A stretch of 64,000 nucleotides of DNA from Rebecca billardiae RCC1528 (lineage: Eukaryota > Haptophyta): contig OZ251230.1 of the NCBI GenBank assembly GCA_965240325.2, positions 2,480,001 to 2,544,000 on the forward strand. Reading direction: 5' to 3'. The position numbers and the translations under genes are program-made. Under the pieces are notes generated by a model. It was not told the DNA's origin. It ran no database searches and saw nothing but the letters and a program-made list of their open reading frames with translations. Within the stretch, counting starts at the first letter, position 1. Every line of letters starts with the position of its first letter. Below, in pieces: positions 32,542 through 43,219 of the stretch.

Positions 32542-32852
32542 TGTCAAAGGAATCGCCAATCTACAGTGATTTCCAATTTCCAATCCAACATTTTACTCGC
32601 AGTCACACAGTGGCGGCGCGACCGCTGCGGCGGCGCTCGCACAAAATCCTCCAAAATCAACCTGAACCTCATCCTAAAATACAGCAGGACAGCATGGCTG
32701 GCGGCGGCATCTCGAAGTATTCCAGATGATTCTGAATGAACGCGGAAACATGAGCCGAGCACCACGAACTAGCTGTGCTCTCCACCGCAAACAAGAGCCG
32801 AAGCCGTCGACCGACCTCGCGACCGTCAAGCCTCGAGACGCGTTCCCTGACA
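32542..32852 (+). repeat. 3' long terminal repeat
   Basis: 311 bp, appearing identical to the 5' LTR, preceded by a polypurine tract and followed by the ATATG target duplication. It holds a truncated copy of the first about 42 Gag codons. Confidence 0.93.
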
Positions 32853-33403
32853 ATATGTTTTAACGTGCTGCACACTTGGTTAAGGCGTGATTGACGCCAT
32901 CCAACACTGCACAAAGACACCGCCACAAAACAGACTGGCGCAGGCAGGTGAGGGGCGCGTTGCCGCACCTCGTCGAGGCGGCCACTTTGCAGCAAGCGGC
33001 CGCCCCCGCGCTCGGAGGCTGCACGCGCCGCGTCGAGAGCGCGCTCTGACACCACACGGGGAGGCGGTGCTGTGCACCTGGATGTCGTATGGCCAGCCGC
33101 ACCTCGAGAGCGCAGCCGCGCCAAACACCTGCCTGCGCTGTGAGCGACGCCGCGTCGATCGACTGATGTCTGATCGAGCCCCAGCCGAATATTCCCGAAT
33201 TAAATAAGGTCGGACGACTACTTGACAGAGAAGTGGAACAGTAGCAGATGATGTTTAGATGCGCGCGGACCCGCGGGCGCGCCGACCGCGCCGGACACTG
33301 CCCGCGCCGGTTAGTTACAGCATGACTAACCAGTACTGAGCCGGTGACTCACGGGTCGCCTGCGCCCTGCGGCCAACGGTGGGGTCAAGTATTAGTAGTA
33401 TGA
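32853..33403. other. Intergenic stretch after the LTR element; no gene seen
   Basis: Begins with the target duplication. It holds a GC-rich patch at 32,930-33,170 with an open frame of about 100 codons on each strand, but no recognised domain. A short AT-richer part lies at 33,170-33,260. Confidence 0.5.
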
Positions 33404-33975
33404 TAATGACCGCGTTCCGCGGTCCTTCCGTAGAACCAACGTAGTTAGGGGCCCGCGGTGCAACCTCCGTCGGCTGCTGTCGATCGGTCTGACACTCTGA
33501 CTGACATGGCGGGCCGAGGACTCGGTCGCCGCGGGCCGCGCGGCGGGAAGCGCGGCCGCCGCGGGGCCGGGCGCGCGCGCGCGCAGGGCGAGAGGCGCCG
33601 CGCGGCGCGCGGGCCGGCGCCGTGCGGGCGTGCGGGCGCACCTGCTTGAGGTGCTCGCGCTGCGCCATGCGCTCGACGACGGGCCGCTGGTCGCTCAGCC
33701 GGCGCGCTGCGTGCCGGCAGAGCGAGAGCGCGCGCCACTCGGCCAGCGGGCACTGCCCGTGCCCCGCGGCCCCGGTGCGCTGCGCAGCCGCGCACCGCAC
33801 GGATCGCCAGAGGTGAGAGGCGAGACCGAGCGGAGCTCGGAGTGGAACGAGGCGAGCGGCGCGTCGCGCCTGCCGCCGCGCGTGCGCGCCTGCTCCACCG
33901 CGCCGCGCCGTGCTCGCCCGCCGCCTCCTCGTCCGCCACGTCGGCCTCGAAGCCACGGCAGCGGCGGCGGCCAGC
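33404..33975 (-). repeat. Dispersed repeat, copy 1 (protein-derived fragment)
   Basis: Matches 61934-62505 over most of its length, starting with gaccgcgttccgcggtc near 33,408 and ending with the reading cctcgaag near 33,950. On the minus strand both copies keep the peptide pieces FEAD-A/V-A, EEAAGEHG and EWRALSLCRH-x-ARRLSDQRP followed by VVERMAQ, but in shifting frames. It looks like a once-coding sequence that has been duplicated and has decayed. Confidence 0.68.
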
Positions 33976-34984
33976 GCGGCAGTGCGGCGTGCCGTCGCGG
34001 CACGCTCCCGTCATCACTCCTCAAGCGACGAGCTCGCGTAGTGCTCCGGACTCGGCTCGCCCTTCGCTCCTCCTCGAGCGACGAACGCGCCTGCAGGTAG
34101 GTTGTTGGGCGCGCGCCGACTCGGCGTGACTCGGCCACGCGGCCCGGCGCCTTACGGACGACAGACCGGTGGGCGCGCTCGGTGAGAGCGGAGTGCGAGG
34201 GCCGGGCGAGACGGAGTAGACGCGGGGCCTGCGAGGCGACAGGCGCGCTCGGGGAGAGCAGAGTGCGAGGGCGAGAGGCAGCGGCCGGCCGGCCCCCGCC
34301 ACCACCTCGCGCACCGCGGCGTACTGCGGCGGCACGCGCACGCACGCGGTCCCCGGTCCGACCGAGTCAAGGGCTCCAGTTCCACGCGTCGCGGTCGCGC
34401 CGGCGCGTCACCGGCGCGAGTCGTCAAGGGCCTTGCCCCATAGTGCAATTTCGTCTGCGTGCTGTATATTCGTATCACGAATACCCTACTATGGGGGTAT
34501 GGAGTGTCGGATCATCTTTTCCGATCTGCAGTGCGCCCTCTACTACGGTAGCTTGAGTCGGGCTTCCGCGGGAACCATGTCCATTTACGACCATGCACGT
34601 TCAACCGCAGTATCGTCGGAAGATTGAACGGGAACCGCCCCTTGGTAGAATACCCTGCTACTGTAGGACCACCGTGCACATATGCACTTTTAAAAAACAC
34701 GTCCGGCCCTGGGTCCGGTTGGTCCCGGGCTGGCGACCAAGTTTTGTTCCGTATGAATATTTACAACAAATCGCAGCTAGATATTTATCATTCACTGAGA
34801 CCCAGATATACTGACAAAGGCACGCCCAGGCTCACGTCCGTCCATCAACATATGCGGAATGGCGTGGGCGCGCTTATTTCGTCACTAACTATATAGCGTA
34901 GTAACGGTAGTTGCTAATGCAGAGCACTATGGCATTAGTCAGTCTATGGGCCTGACAACGTACCCCTCGTCGAAAAAGCGATCG
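33976..34984. other. Intergenic stretch; GC-rich then AT-richer, no gene seen
   Basis: 33,976-34,430 is GC-rich with overlapping open frames that show no family pattern. 34,430-34,980 is AT-richer (for example tttttaaaaaacac) and non-coding. No RNA gene was recognised. Confidence 0.45.
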
Positions 34985-35165
34985 AAAACTCACCCTCCAA
35001 CACCCCTCAAAATCGTCCCCCGTCCCCTTTTCTTTGATCTGCAATAAAAGATGATCTTTTTGCATGATGACAACGTAGTGACGAGGGCCCCCGGCGGGGC
35101 TCCATCCACGCTACGCGCTCGCCCTACACGGGCCTACACCAGCGGGCCATAAATATACTACTATT
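34985..35165 (+). repeat. Dispersed repeat, copy A (matches 63,515-63,670)
   Basis: Shares with the right end of the window the order aaaatcg, ccccgtccc, ttttctttgatc, gatctttttg, gggcccgc/ggc, gctccacgct-gcgcgctc and gggccataa-tata. Divergence is moderate with small indels. Neither copy has coding capacity. Confidence 0.65.
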
Positions 35166-35310
35166 ATATATTAACGACGTGGTATGCAACGGGCAGGCGT
35201 CAGAGTCAGCAAGCTGTAGCAGCAGATCGAGCAGCAGAGACAAACACCAGGATCAGCGCTCCTCGCCGTCGTCCCCCCCCCTCATAGTCGCCCATCACTC
35301 CATCGCCAGC

Positions 35311-37294
35311 AAACTTTTCTGAGGATAGCGCACCAGCAATTTCCCTTGACCGCCATCCGGGCCGAAGTGGCGCAAAATGGCGGATGCCCCGTTTGGGCGC
35401 CCTTCCGCGCCTTCGAGCGGCACGTGCGCGTCGGGAAGTGCGCCGAAGCGTATCCGGAGCATGCTCCATCGACGCGTCGCACTGTTGGGCCCTCGCATGC
35501 GAGCCCATGCCAACGTCTGAGTGCGCCTCGCTGCGCACGGTACAGCTTGACGGTACACGGCACGATTCGGGCCGCGAGCAGCCTCGTGCGCGCGACCGAG
35601 CCAGAGGTGGTCGTCACGAGTAGCACGAGTGGCGGCACACGCGCGGGTCTGGTCGTTGCCGAATATCTGACGCACCAATCGACCTCGCCCAGCGCTATCT
35701 GCTCGTTTGTGCACGTGTTGGAAAGGATGAGCAGCTGCCTGCAAACGCCGAGCGCACAGATGAGGCGTGGGCGAGCGAAGGGGCGGCGAGGGCCGGCGCG
35801 TGCGCGCGCGTAAATTCGAGCCTCCCCATACGCATCGAAACACACCACACTCGCTCGTCGAGCTGCACATGGGCATCGGTGCGCGCGCGCCAACGCGGCG
35901 CGCCGTGCGCGCGCCTGGAGGCTGCACACGTGCTCGCGCGCGCAGGCGTGCGTGATGGACCGAGGAGGTCGCGCGAGCATGCGCGATGTGTCTGGATGAA
36001 GCGTGTAAGAGGTGGAGGCTGCGCTCCGCACGCGCTCCGCCACCGTGCACCGCGCTGCCCCTCGTCCACGCGATCGCCGCCGAGCCCAGATTCAAACGCG
36101 CGCGAGCCTGCGAGCGCGCCTCCGAGCAGCAGTCGCAGCTATCGTGTCGAAGGCGTGGCGAGAGGCAGATGTGCATGGCAAGTAGCGCCATGGTGGTGCC
36201 CATCACGCGCACACACTCGCGCACGCTCGCTGCACCACCTCGTCGCGCCCACGTGCAGCGCGCGGGGCGCGCTTCGCGCCCGAAGCAGCTGCCGAGCGGC
36301 TGCTGCGCGCGGCGCGCGCGGCGAGTAGGGCTCAGCCAATGGTCCGAGGGCGAGCCTGCCGAGCGTCGTGCGTGGCGCGCACGGACCTAGTACAACGCCG
36401 CGTACCACTCGCTGCCACCATAGGGCCCGTGCCGGCGAGCTGTGGCCGCAGCAGACACCCAAAAGCTGCCTAACAGTCATCGTTGCACAGCCGACGAGCG
36501 CGCGGCGCGCGCGTCCGCCACCGTGATGAGCACGGACGAGCGCGCGCGCCCGTGTCGTAGCTCAGATGGGGTCCCCCAATCGCACGCACCACCGCGCTGC
36601 CACGTCTTCGACCATCTTGTGTCACCATGTGGCCGCTCGCCGCTCGCGCCGAGCGGTTGGCGGCGCAGCTGCACGACCGGCAAACAGTCAGCGCGCGGCA
36701 AGGGTGGAGTCCGGCGAGGGTCGGCCGGACTGTCCGGCGCCACCAAGGTGGACCACGTGGTGGTCACCGACGCGCTCGTCCCCACGCTCGAGGCCATGGA
36801 GGCCGCCCAGGAGGAGAACTACTCACTGCAACTGCCTGTGCGCTGCCTTTGGAGTGGCTCCTTTGCGCGCGCACGCAGCGCCAACGAGCGAAAGCGTTTA
36901 GCGGGACCTAGTCCGGGGCTCAAGGGTACCATCATCAAAGAATGGAATGCGTGCAAAGGTCCCGCTAAACAAATTTTGTGTCGCCCGTGCCGCGCGCGCG
37001 CGAGCACGGCCAATGCGGCTCCTTGCACATCTGCTGCAGATCGGCTCGTGCTCGGCGAGCGCGGCGAGGAGGAAGGTGCGCGCTCGCGATCTGGCGCACC
37101 TGGGGGCCCTCGCGGCCTCCGAGCAGAAAGAGCGCGTCGAGCGCCGCGGCGCAGGTCGCACGGTCGCGATCTCGCGAGAGCGGTCGTGCGAGGATGGGCC
37201 GCGCCATGGCGCGTTTCAGCCTCCGAACGCGGCCTCCGTGAAATCCGGATGGCGGTCAAGGGAAATTGCTGGTGCGCTATCCTCAGAAAAGTTT
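35311..37294. mobile_element. 1,984-bp element with perfect 50-bp terminal inverted repeats
   Basis: 35311-35360 (starting AAACTTTTCTGAGGATAGCG) is an exact inverted copy of 37245-37294 (ending CTCAGAAAAGTTT). The interior is GC-rich with overlapping open frames of up to about 310 codons on minus and 280 on plus, none with a recognisable transposase motif. I see no clear target duplication: the flanks are gccagc on the left and aatcat on the right, the latter running into a (TA)n tract. Non-autonomous DNA transposon is the best reading. Confidence 0.75.
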
Positions 37295-37295
37295 A

Positions 37296-37298
<3 letters not shown>

Positions 37299-37368
<70 letters not shown>
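37299..37368. repeat. (TA)n microsatellite, about 70 bp
   Basis: Pure TA run immediately beside the right end of the 1,984-bp element. Confidence 0.97.
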
Positions 37369-37371
<3 letters not shown>

Positions 37372-38116
37372 AGCGCAAGATTTCGGAAAAGATGTCGTTA
37401 CGGGCCCCCCCCTGCACCCGCCCGCTCGCGGAAATTCAGCATGGCGACGCGCGGCGCGCTGAAGGGCGGGGAGCGTGCGCGCGCAGTCCCAGACTACCCC
37501 GACGAATTTCCCCGAGCGTCTCCCCATCGATCCAAGACACCCCGCCCTGCCCACAGCTCGAGATCGGAACAGGTGCAGTTGAGGTCGCGTGCCGCGCGGG
37601 CGGCTCGGGCGCCAGTGCGCACCTTTTTTTATGGATGGCCACAGAACACCCTTCTTCCTCGGTGAGGAGGCCATGCACGGCAGCCACAGGTGCGTATGCA
37701 TTCGACTGAAGCCTGATCCGTAGCCGGCTGCTGCTCCGAGCACGCACGCCGCTCGAGTTTGGAGCTGCGCGGCACTAGCACTTCTCCGAGGCGATGATGC
37801 CAGGCGTATGGGGTCAGATCACTGCGATGGCGCGCGAGGAGGGCGGCGACTAGGCGTCGCCGCCAGGCGATAACGGCGGAAGTTGTTGCGGCCCCGCCTC
37901 TCGCGGCCCCGCCTGCAGCACTCCGCTTACGGCGTTCGTGTCCACCGCCCAGATCGAGCCCTCAGAGCGGATGCGGCTCGACGCCTCACACGGCGGGTGC
38001 AACCTGCAGCGCCGCCCCGCATGACCCAGCTGCCCGCGCGGCAGCTGCCGAGACCACGTGCCCGCGGCTCGACCCCTCCGTGTTGACCGCCGCCGTGTCA
38101 CTACCGCCGCCTGGCC
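37369..38116. other. Intergenic stretch; no convincing gene
   Basis: GC-rich sequence with open frames of under 150 codons on both strands. I see no domain, splice-supported exon or RNA gene. Confidence 0.45.
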
Positions 38117-39364
38117 GTGCCGACTGCCCGCTGCCCACACCCTTCCACCTCCCTGCTGCCCGTGCAAGCCGGAGCTCGCCACCAGCTGCCCGCACTCGTC
38201 GACGAGACGCCGATCGCTGGCCCGGCCCATTGCTCATCGCCCGCCGCCCGCACGTCCGCGCCGCGGCGCCCGCCGCACGGCACGCAGCTCTCGGCGGCAA
38301 GCATTGCTGCCCTGGACGGCAGCGCCGACCTGCTCGCGATCCACGTTGCCGAACTGTCGGAGGCGAACGTGCGCAAGAGCTGTGAGCTGAGCGCCGTGCC
38401 GAGACTCGAGAAGCAGCTGCACGCGGAGCGCGCTGCAGCAGCCGAACGGACGGCGGCGGCCGCCGAGACGATGGCTGCACTTAGGGTGCTGCTCGGCGTG
38501 GCCGAGGCCAAGTGGCGCGCAGCCTCGGCCGATGCCGCCGCGAGCAAGCCTGCTCGGCAAACCGCTGCGTTCGCGCTTGCCGCTGCTGCTCGGCGTGAGG
38601 CGCGCGCGCACGTGGCCGAGCGCGCTGCCGCGCGCGAGGAAGGCGCGGAGGAGCTTGGGCGGCTCGAAGCGGACCTGGCTCCTGCGCACGAGGTGACACG
38701 TGCGGGGTGCGGGCGCGCGTCCCAGGCGCGTGCAAGCTCGAGCTCGCGCGCGAAGGACTCGGCGCCAAGCCTCCGCGCACGAGAGCGCGGCGGAGGCGGT
38801 GGCGGCGGTGCGGCAGCGGCGCACGAGCAGCGAGCAGCCGCGCCATCCAGTCGGACGAGCAGTGATGAAGTGCTTCAAAGCTCGGAGTCGGATTCACCGT
38901 TCACGTCGGTCACGGCCTGCCACGCAGCTGTCGGACTGAGTCCCGGTCCCGGTCATCGTCCGGCGCTGAGTCGTGACTCGTGGCAGCAGCCGCGCCCGGC
39001 GGCGCTGGCGCGCGCCGGCCCGGGCCGGCGGCGGCTCACGGGTAGCAGTCGCCTGACCATGTTAGAGTCGTGTTATCGACGACCAGTAGGACCGTACGTC
39101 GTGAGAGTCATCGCGGAGGCTGCTGAGTCAGCTGCGCCCGACCCGCTCCGCGCGCCTCCGGTCAGCCTCCGCGCCCGCGGCCGCCTCCGCCGCGCGGGGC
39201 CGGCCGATCGGGCACGGTCAGCCGCGCGTAGTCCGCGAAATTTCAACTTGAATCTTGATTCGTCCGCGACCGGTCCGCGAGTAACCGGCGGTAGTGTGAG
39301 CCGTGCTGACTGCGTGACGCCGCGGCCGGGCCCGGGCGCGCGGGTGCCAGTAGCTATACTATAG
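38117..39364 (+). CDS. Possible coiled-coil protein (start uncertain)
   Basis: An open frame of 415 codons that begins at a GTG, so the true start is unknown; the first in-frame ATG is near 38,471. The central part, from LSAASIAALDGSADLLAIHV through E/A/R-rich heptads to LEADLAPAHE, is a strong coiled coil and looks like real protein. The first about 70 and last about 200 residues look like translated non-coding DNA. GAG|GTGACA near 38,690 could be an intron donor. I do not recognise the family, and a spliced or partial gene is likely. Confidence 0.38.
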   Translation: MPTARCPHPSTSLLPVQAGARHQLPALVDETPIAGPAHCSSPAARTSAPRRPPHGTQLSAASIAALDGSADLLAIHVAELSEANVRKSCELSAVPRLEKQLHAERAAAAERTAAAAETMAALRVLLGVAEAKWRAASADAAASKPARQTAAFALAAAARREARAHVAERAAAREEGAEELGRLEADLAPAHEVTRAGCGRASQARASSSSRAKDSAPSLRARERGGGGGGGAAAAHEQRAAAPSSRTSSDEVLQSSESDSPFTSVTACHAAVGLSPGPGHRPALSRDSWQQPRPAALARAGPGRRRLTGSSRLTMLESCYRRPVGPYVVRVIAEAAESAAPDPLRAPPVSLRARGRLRRAGPADRARSAARSPRNFNLNLDSSATGPRVTGGSVSRADCVTPRPGPGARVPVAIL

Positions 39365-39377
39365 ATACTAGCTAGGC

Positions 39378-39407
39378 CCCGGGTGCCAGTAGCTACTGGC
39401 ACCCGGG
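39378..39407. repeat. 30-bp perfect palindrome
   Basis: Perfect inverted repeat centred at 39392/39393, CCCGGGTGCCAGTAG and its complement. Related half-sites (gtgccagtagcta, tagctactggcacccg) lie on both sides at about 39,348-39,425. It could be a cruciform, a protein-binding site or a transposon end. Confidence 0.85.
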
Positions 39408-39689
39408 CGGTAGCTACTGGCACCCGCGCGCCACCGGTGACCCGCCCTGCCGCGGCCGCTGTCAGGCCGCTGCCCGATTGACCCGGCGGCGAGTGAGAGT
39501 CCCCGTCAGCTCTCATGATGGCCTCACGCGAGGATCGCGCCGGTACGGACCGCTGCGACGACTGGTGGCGCGCGCCGACTTCTGTCTGTCTCGTGCAGCG
39601 AGCGAGCCGCGGCGCCGGCGGCAGCGGCGGCAGCCGTCGCGCCGCCGACTGCTGCGCTGGCTGCTGCGGCGGCGGCGGAGCTTCAACGG

Positions 39690-40330
39690 CGGCGAGCCGC
39701 GCGGCCCGCGCGGTCCGGGCACAGAGCGGCTGTGACACGGGATGCCGGACCGTCCCGCCGAGCGGCAACGGTCGTCACGGGCTGCACGTTGGGCTCGGAC
39801 ACGGCCGTGGTGAGGTTGACGAGCGCAAGTACGACCTCGCCGTTGTGCATGAACTTGAGCGAGATGACCGCGCTGAACGAGCAGACCAAGTCTGTTCGGC
39901 ACGCCTCGCCGCGCGTGCGTCGAGGCCGAGGAAGGCTGGGTTCTCAGGAACGGTACTGCAGGCGACGGTGCACGCCGAGCGGACGTTCTGCTCCACCACC
40001 TCCATACCGCCGAGCGCGACGAACTCGGGCGCACACAGTGCCTCGCGCAGGAACGCAGCAGTCAAGCCGCTTGCCGCCTGCCGGTCACGTCGCCGAGTCA
40101 CGCCGCAGCCGCTCATGAATCTTGCGCACCTGCGCGACGAAGAGGGCGGCGCTGCACGCGGACATGCAGATAGCGAGGTGCGCGACGTGCAACGCGTTCA
40201 TCGCCGTCGCCAGAGCGCTACCAGACCCACACATCGCCTGCCATGCCGCCTCGACCGCCTCGCGCGAGCTCCACAAACAGTGCGCTTCTGCCGCGCGAGC
40301 ACGCTCTGCTGTGTGATCTGGTTGGTGTAC
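39690..40330 (-). pseudogene. Frame-broken coding fragment, family unknown
   Basis: Three consecutive minus-strand segments look coding but lie in different frames. The first is EAVEAAWQAMCGSGSALATA…AQVRKIHERLRRD (about 40,270-40,085), the second SGLTAAFLREALCAPEFVAL…VPENPAFLGLDARAARRAEQ (about 40,080-39,890), the third LVCSFSAVISLKFMHNGEVV…TTAVSEPNVQPVTT (about 39,890-39,770). The breaks are too close for ordinary introns and lack GTGCG donors. Either a decayed gene or assembly indels. Helical, partly membrane-like; function unknown. Confidence 0.45.
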
Positions 40331-40337
40331 CGGTGAA

Positions 40338-40980
40338 AATGCATCGAGGGGCCCTTCGTATGCGGCATTAGACCTCGCACGTCCTTCTCCCCGCCCTTCT
40401 TTCACGCCAAGTGTCTGCGCGCGCGGCGATCCGCGGCGGCGGGCAGATGCGGCCACATGCAGGCGAGCGGCAGAAAGGGCGCGCGTGCATGGTGAACGCG
40501 TCAGATGCAGGATACGTGATGCGCATTTTGGGCATCTACACTCCGATCCCGCCCATCGCCACTTATTCGCCAGACCCGCATCTCCAAGGGGCTCGGCGCT
40601 GTGCGCGCCTCCGCGCGCGCGAATGTTCAAATCATGGCCGCGCGTGCAAACGGGGTGCAGGTGGACGATGGATGCGGCGGAGCGATTCCTGCGCCGCGCC
40701 GCAAATGCGGGGAACTGTATTGCGCAGCTGAAGCGCACGCACCATCGCGGCCCAGCCAAGCCGCTCGGTCCCAGGCCGACGCCAGCTGGCGACGTTCGTC
40801 GCGCGATGGGCGATTTCGACGACATCGCGAAGCGCTCGACCAATTCGCCTCCGGCCGTCCGCCGGCCGCGTCCAACTGCCGGCGAGGGAGCCGGGTCGGC
40901 AGTTATCGCATTTTTTTAATGGGTTCGCCGAATTAGCTTACGGTCGTGGCTGGCGGGCGATCCTGCGCTGTGATATATTT
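40338..40980. other. Intergenic stretch; one weak open frame
   Basis: A plus-strand frame ending at 40,919 contains the protein-like stretch MDAAERFLRRAANAGNCIAQ (from about 40,669), but no domain is recognised. The rest is non-coding. Confidence 0.35.
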
Positions 40981-41441
<461 letters not shown>

Positions 41442-41749
41442 CCGCCTGCTACGGGAGCGGGGCATATATACTATATAGGCATAATATTTAGACGCGGCGG
41501 TTCATAAGGGGGCTAATGCGCACTGCCTCCGCGTCTGCTGTGCCATATGACATGCCTATGGCAGTTCGATAGTATTGAAATTGTCAGCAGGAATTAAGTG
41601 TAGTCAGTAACCAGAGTCCAGACGACCAGACAGTAACCGCGGCCGGGGCCGCGCGCGTCTGGCAATTATCGGAGCCGAGCGAACAGAGTAAATGAGTCGT
41701 CGTGCCTGCAGCACGCGTCGGCCAGGTTTCACACTGCGAGTGGTCACCG
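41442..41749. other. 3' flank of the F-box/RCC1 gene; no gene seen
   Basis: Includes short TA-rich runs (41,463-41,490). Presumably the 3' untranslated and terminator region of the minus-strand gene. Confidence 0.45.
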
Positions 41750-43219
41750 TCATGGTCCGCCGCAGGGCTGCAGGCGCGGCAGCTTCGCGACGAGCGTCGG
41801 CATGGTCATCAGCTCCACCTCCGAGGCGCTCACGCCGTGGCCGAGCGCGCCCGACAGCGCGCCACACGAGTGCACGCAGCCGTCCGCCGCCACGAAGAGC
41901 GCATGGACGTCGCCGAGCGAGCAGCGGACGATGTGCGCGTGCGCGAGGGTGTGCGCGCGCTCGGGCGAGGCCGTCGCCGCGTGCGTCTGCTGCCCCAGCC
42001 CGAGCACGCCCCACCTGTTGTACCCGAACGTGTGCACGCGCCCGTCGGCGTCAATCACCGCGCTCGCATAGTGCGAGCCGGCGCACGCGCGCACGGCGCG
42101 CACGTCCGCCAGCGCGTCGATGCGCTTGGGCACGAGCTGGGAGCACTCGTCGTCGTGGCCGAGGCAGCCGCACCACCCGGCCCCGAACGAGTGCACGCCG
42201 CCCGTGGCGTCGACCACCAGGTTGTGGAAGACGCCCGCGCTCACGTGCACGACGCGCACGCCCGCGAGCGCGGTGACGAGCCGCGGCGTGCTGTGATGCT
42301 GCTCGTCGCCGAGGCCGAGGCGGCCTTCGCTGCCGTCGCCGCAGGAGTACACCTCGCCGGAGGCCGAGAGCAGCAGCGTGTGCACGCACCCCGCGGCCAG
42401 GCCGCCCACGGGCACGCCGTCCAGCGCCTCGACGCGCGCGGGCTCCCGTCGTTCGGCAATGTCGCCGTGGCCGAGCTGGCCCTCGTCGTTGTCGCCCCAG
42501 CTGTACGCGACGCCCGCGGCGCTGAGGGCGAGGCTGTGGTAGGCGCCGGCGGCGATGTGCACCATCGCATCGCCGGCCAGCGAGTCGACGCGCTTGAACG
42601 AGCGCTGCGTGTCCGTGCTGCCGAGGCCCAGCTGGCCGCGGTCGTTGTGGCCGCACGCGTACACGGCGCCGCCGTCGCTCAGCACGAGCAGGTGCTGCCA
42701 GCCGGCGGCCACCGCGCAGACGCGCACGCCCGAGAGCGAGGCGACGAGCGTCGGGGCGAGCACGGCGCGCAGCTCGGGGTGCCCGAGCGCGTCGACCGGC
42801 ACGAAGCGCCCGGTGCTCGCGCCCGAGCTGTCGTACTCCGTGACCTCGCCGCACGTGTGCAGCCCGCCGCGCGCGTCGACAAACGCGCTCATCGAGCCCC
42901 GGCCGAGGCCGCCAACGGTGGCCACGAGCGAGTGCTCGCGCGCGAGCTCGAGCACGCGCTCGCGTGCGAGCAGCCGCTCCGTCCACGAGCACACGTTGGG
43001 CGGCAGCTCGACCCGCAGCAGTCGCGCGTGGCCGCGAACGATCGCTCGCCTGCGCAGCGCGTACTCGACCGCCGAGCGGCCGCCGGACTTGCCGCGGAAG
43101 ATGCTCGAGGTCGCGTTCGCACTCGCGAGGTCTTGCGTGTGCTGCAGGCACGCGGCGATCCGCTCGATCACCTCGGGCGGAAGGTCGCGTAGCGTGACGT
43201 TGGATAGGGGGGTGGTCAT
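41750..43219 (-). CDS. F-box and RCC1-repeat protein
   Basis: 489 residues without an intron. Residues of about 5-40 (LRDLPPEVIERIAACLQHTQ then DLASANATSS) form an F-box-like helix pair, the adaptor to an SCF ubiquitin ligase. From about residue 95 onward there are six to seven RCC1 blades with the pattern S/H-x-G-x-N/G-x-x-G-Q-L-G-x-G: GHNDRGQLGLG, GDNDEGQLGHG, GDGSEGRLGLG, GAGWCGCLGHD and GYNRWGVLGLG. Such a seven-blade propeller would recruit the substrate. Similar proteins exist in plants and algae (UVR8-like and F-box/RCC1 proteins). The Trp pairs that make UVR8 a photoreceptor are not seen, so UV sensing is not claimed. The start was chosen because the F-box begins right after it. Confidence 0.85.
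   Translation of the reverse strand: MTTPLSNVTLRDLPPEVIERIAACLQHTQDLASANATSSIFRGKSGGRSAVEYALRRRAIVRGHARLLRVELPPNVCSWTERLLARERVLELAREHSLVATVGGLGRGSMSAFVDARGGLHTCGEVTEYDSSGASTGRFVPVDALGHPELRAVLAPTLVASLSGVRVCAVAAGWQHLLVLSDGGAVYACGHNDRGQLGLGSTDTQRSFKRVDSLAGDAMVHIAAGAYHSLALSAAGVAYSWGDNDEGQLGHGDIAERREPARVEALDGVPVGGLAAGCVHTLLLSASGEVYSCGDGSEGRLGLGDEQHHSTPRLVTALAGVRVVHVSAGVFHNLVVDATGGVHSFGAGWCGCLGHDDECSQLVPKRIDALADVRAVRACAGSHYASAVIDADGRVHTFGYNRWGVLGLGQQTHAATASPERAHTLAHAHIVRCSLGDVHALFVAADGCVHSCGALSGALGHGVSASEVELMTMPTLVAKLPRLQPCGGP

Larger units (their letters stand above)
29396..32852 (+). mobile_element. Complete LTR retrotransposon encoding only Gag (3,457 bp)
   Basis: Direct LTRs of 311 bp at 29396-29706 and 32542-32852 appear identical by eye. 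They start TGTCA and end TGACA. The 5-bp target duplication ATATG is at 29391-29395 and 32853-32857. A polypurine tract (GAGGGGGGG) abuts the 3' LTR at 32,533-32,541. One open frame fills the interior; there is no protease, integrase, reverse transcriptase or RNase H sequence, so the element is non-autonomous. Identical LTRs suggest recent insertion. I could not assign a tRNA primer site after 29706. Confidence 0.93.

Noticed and set aside
37299-37368. (TA)n translated as Tyr-Ile repeats in several open frames (also at 41,186 and 51,957)
   Set aside because: Simple microsatellites; the open frames exist only because TATA repeats contain no stop codon.
41750-43219. UVR8 photoreceptor identity for the RCC1-repeat gene
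   Set aside because: It has an N-terminal F-box, and the clustered Trp residues of UVR8 are not seen; only the propeller fold is shared.
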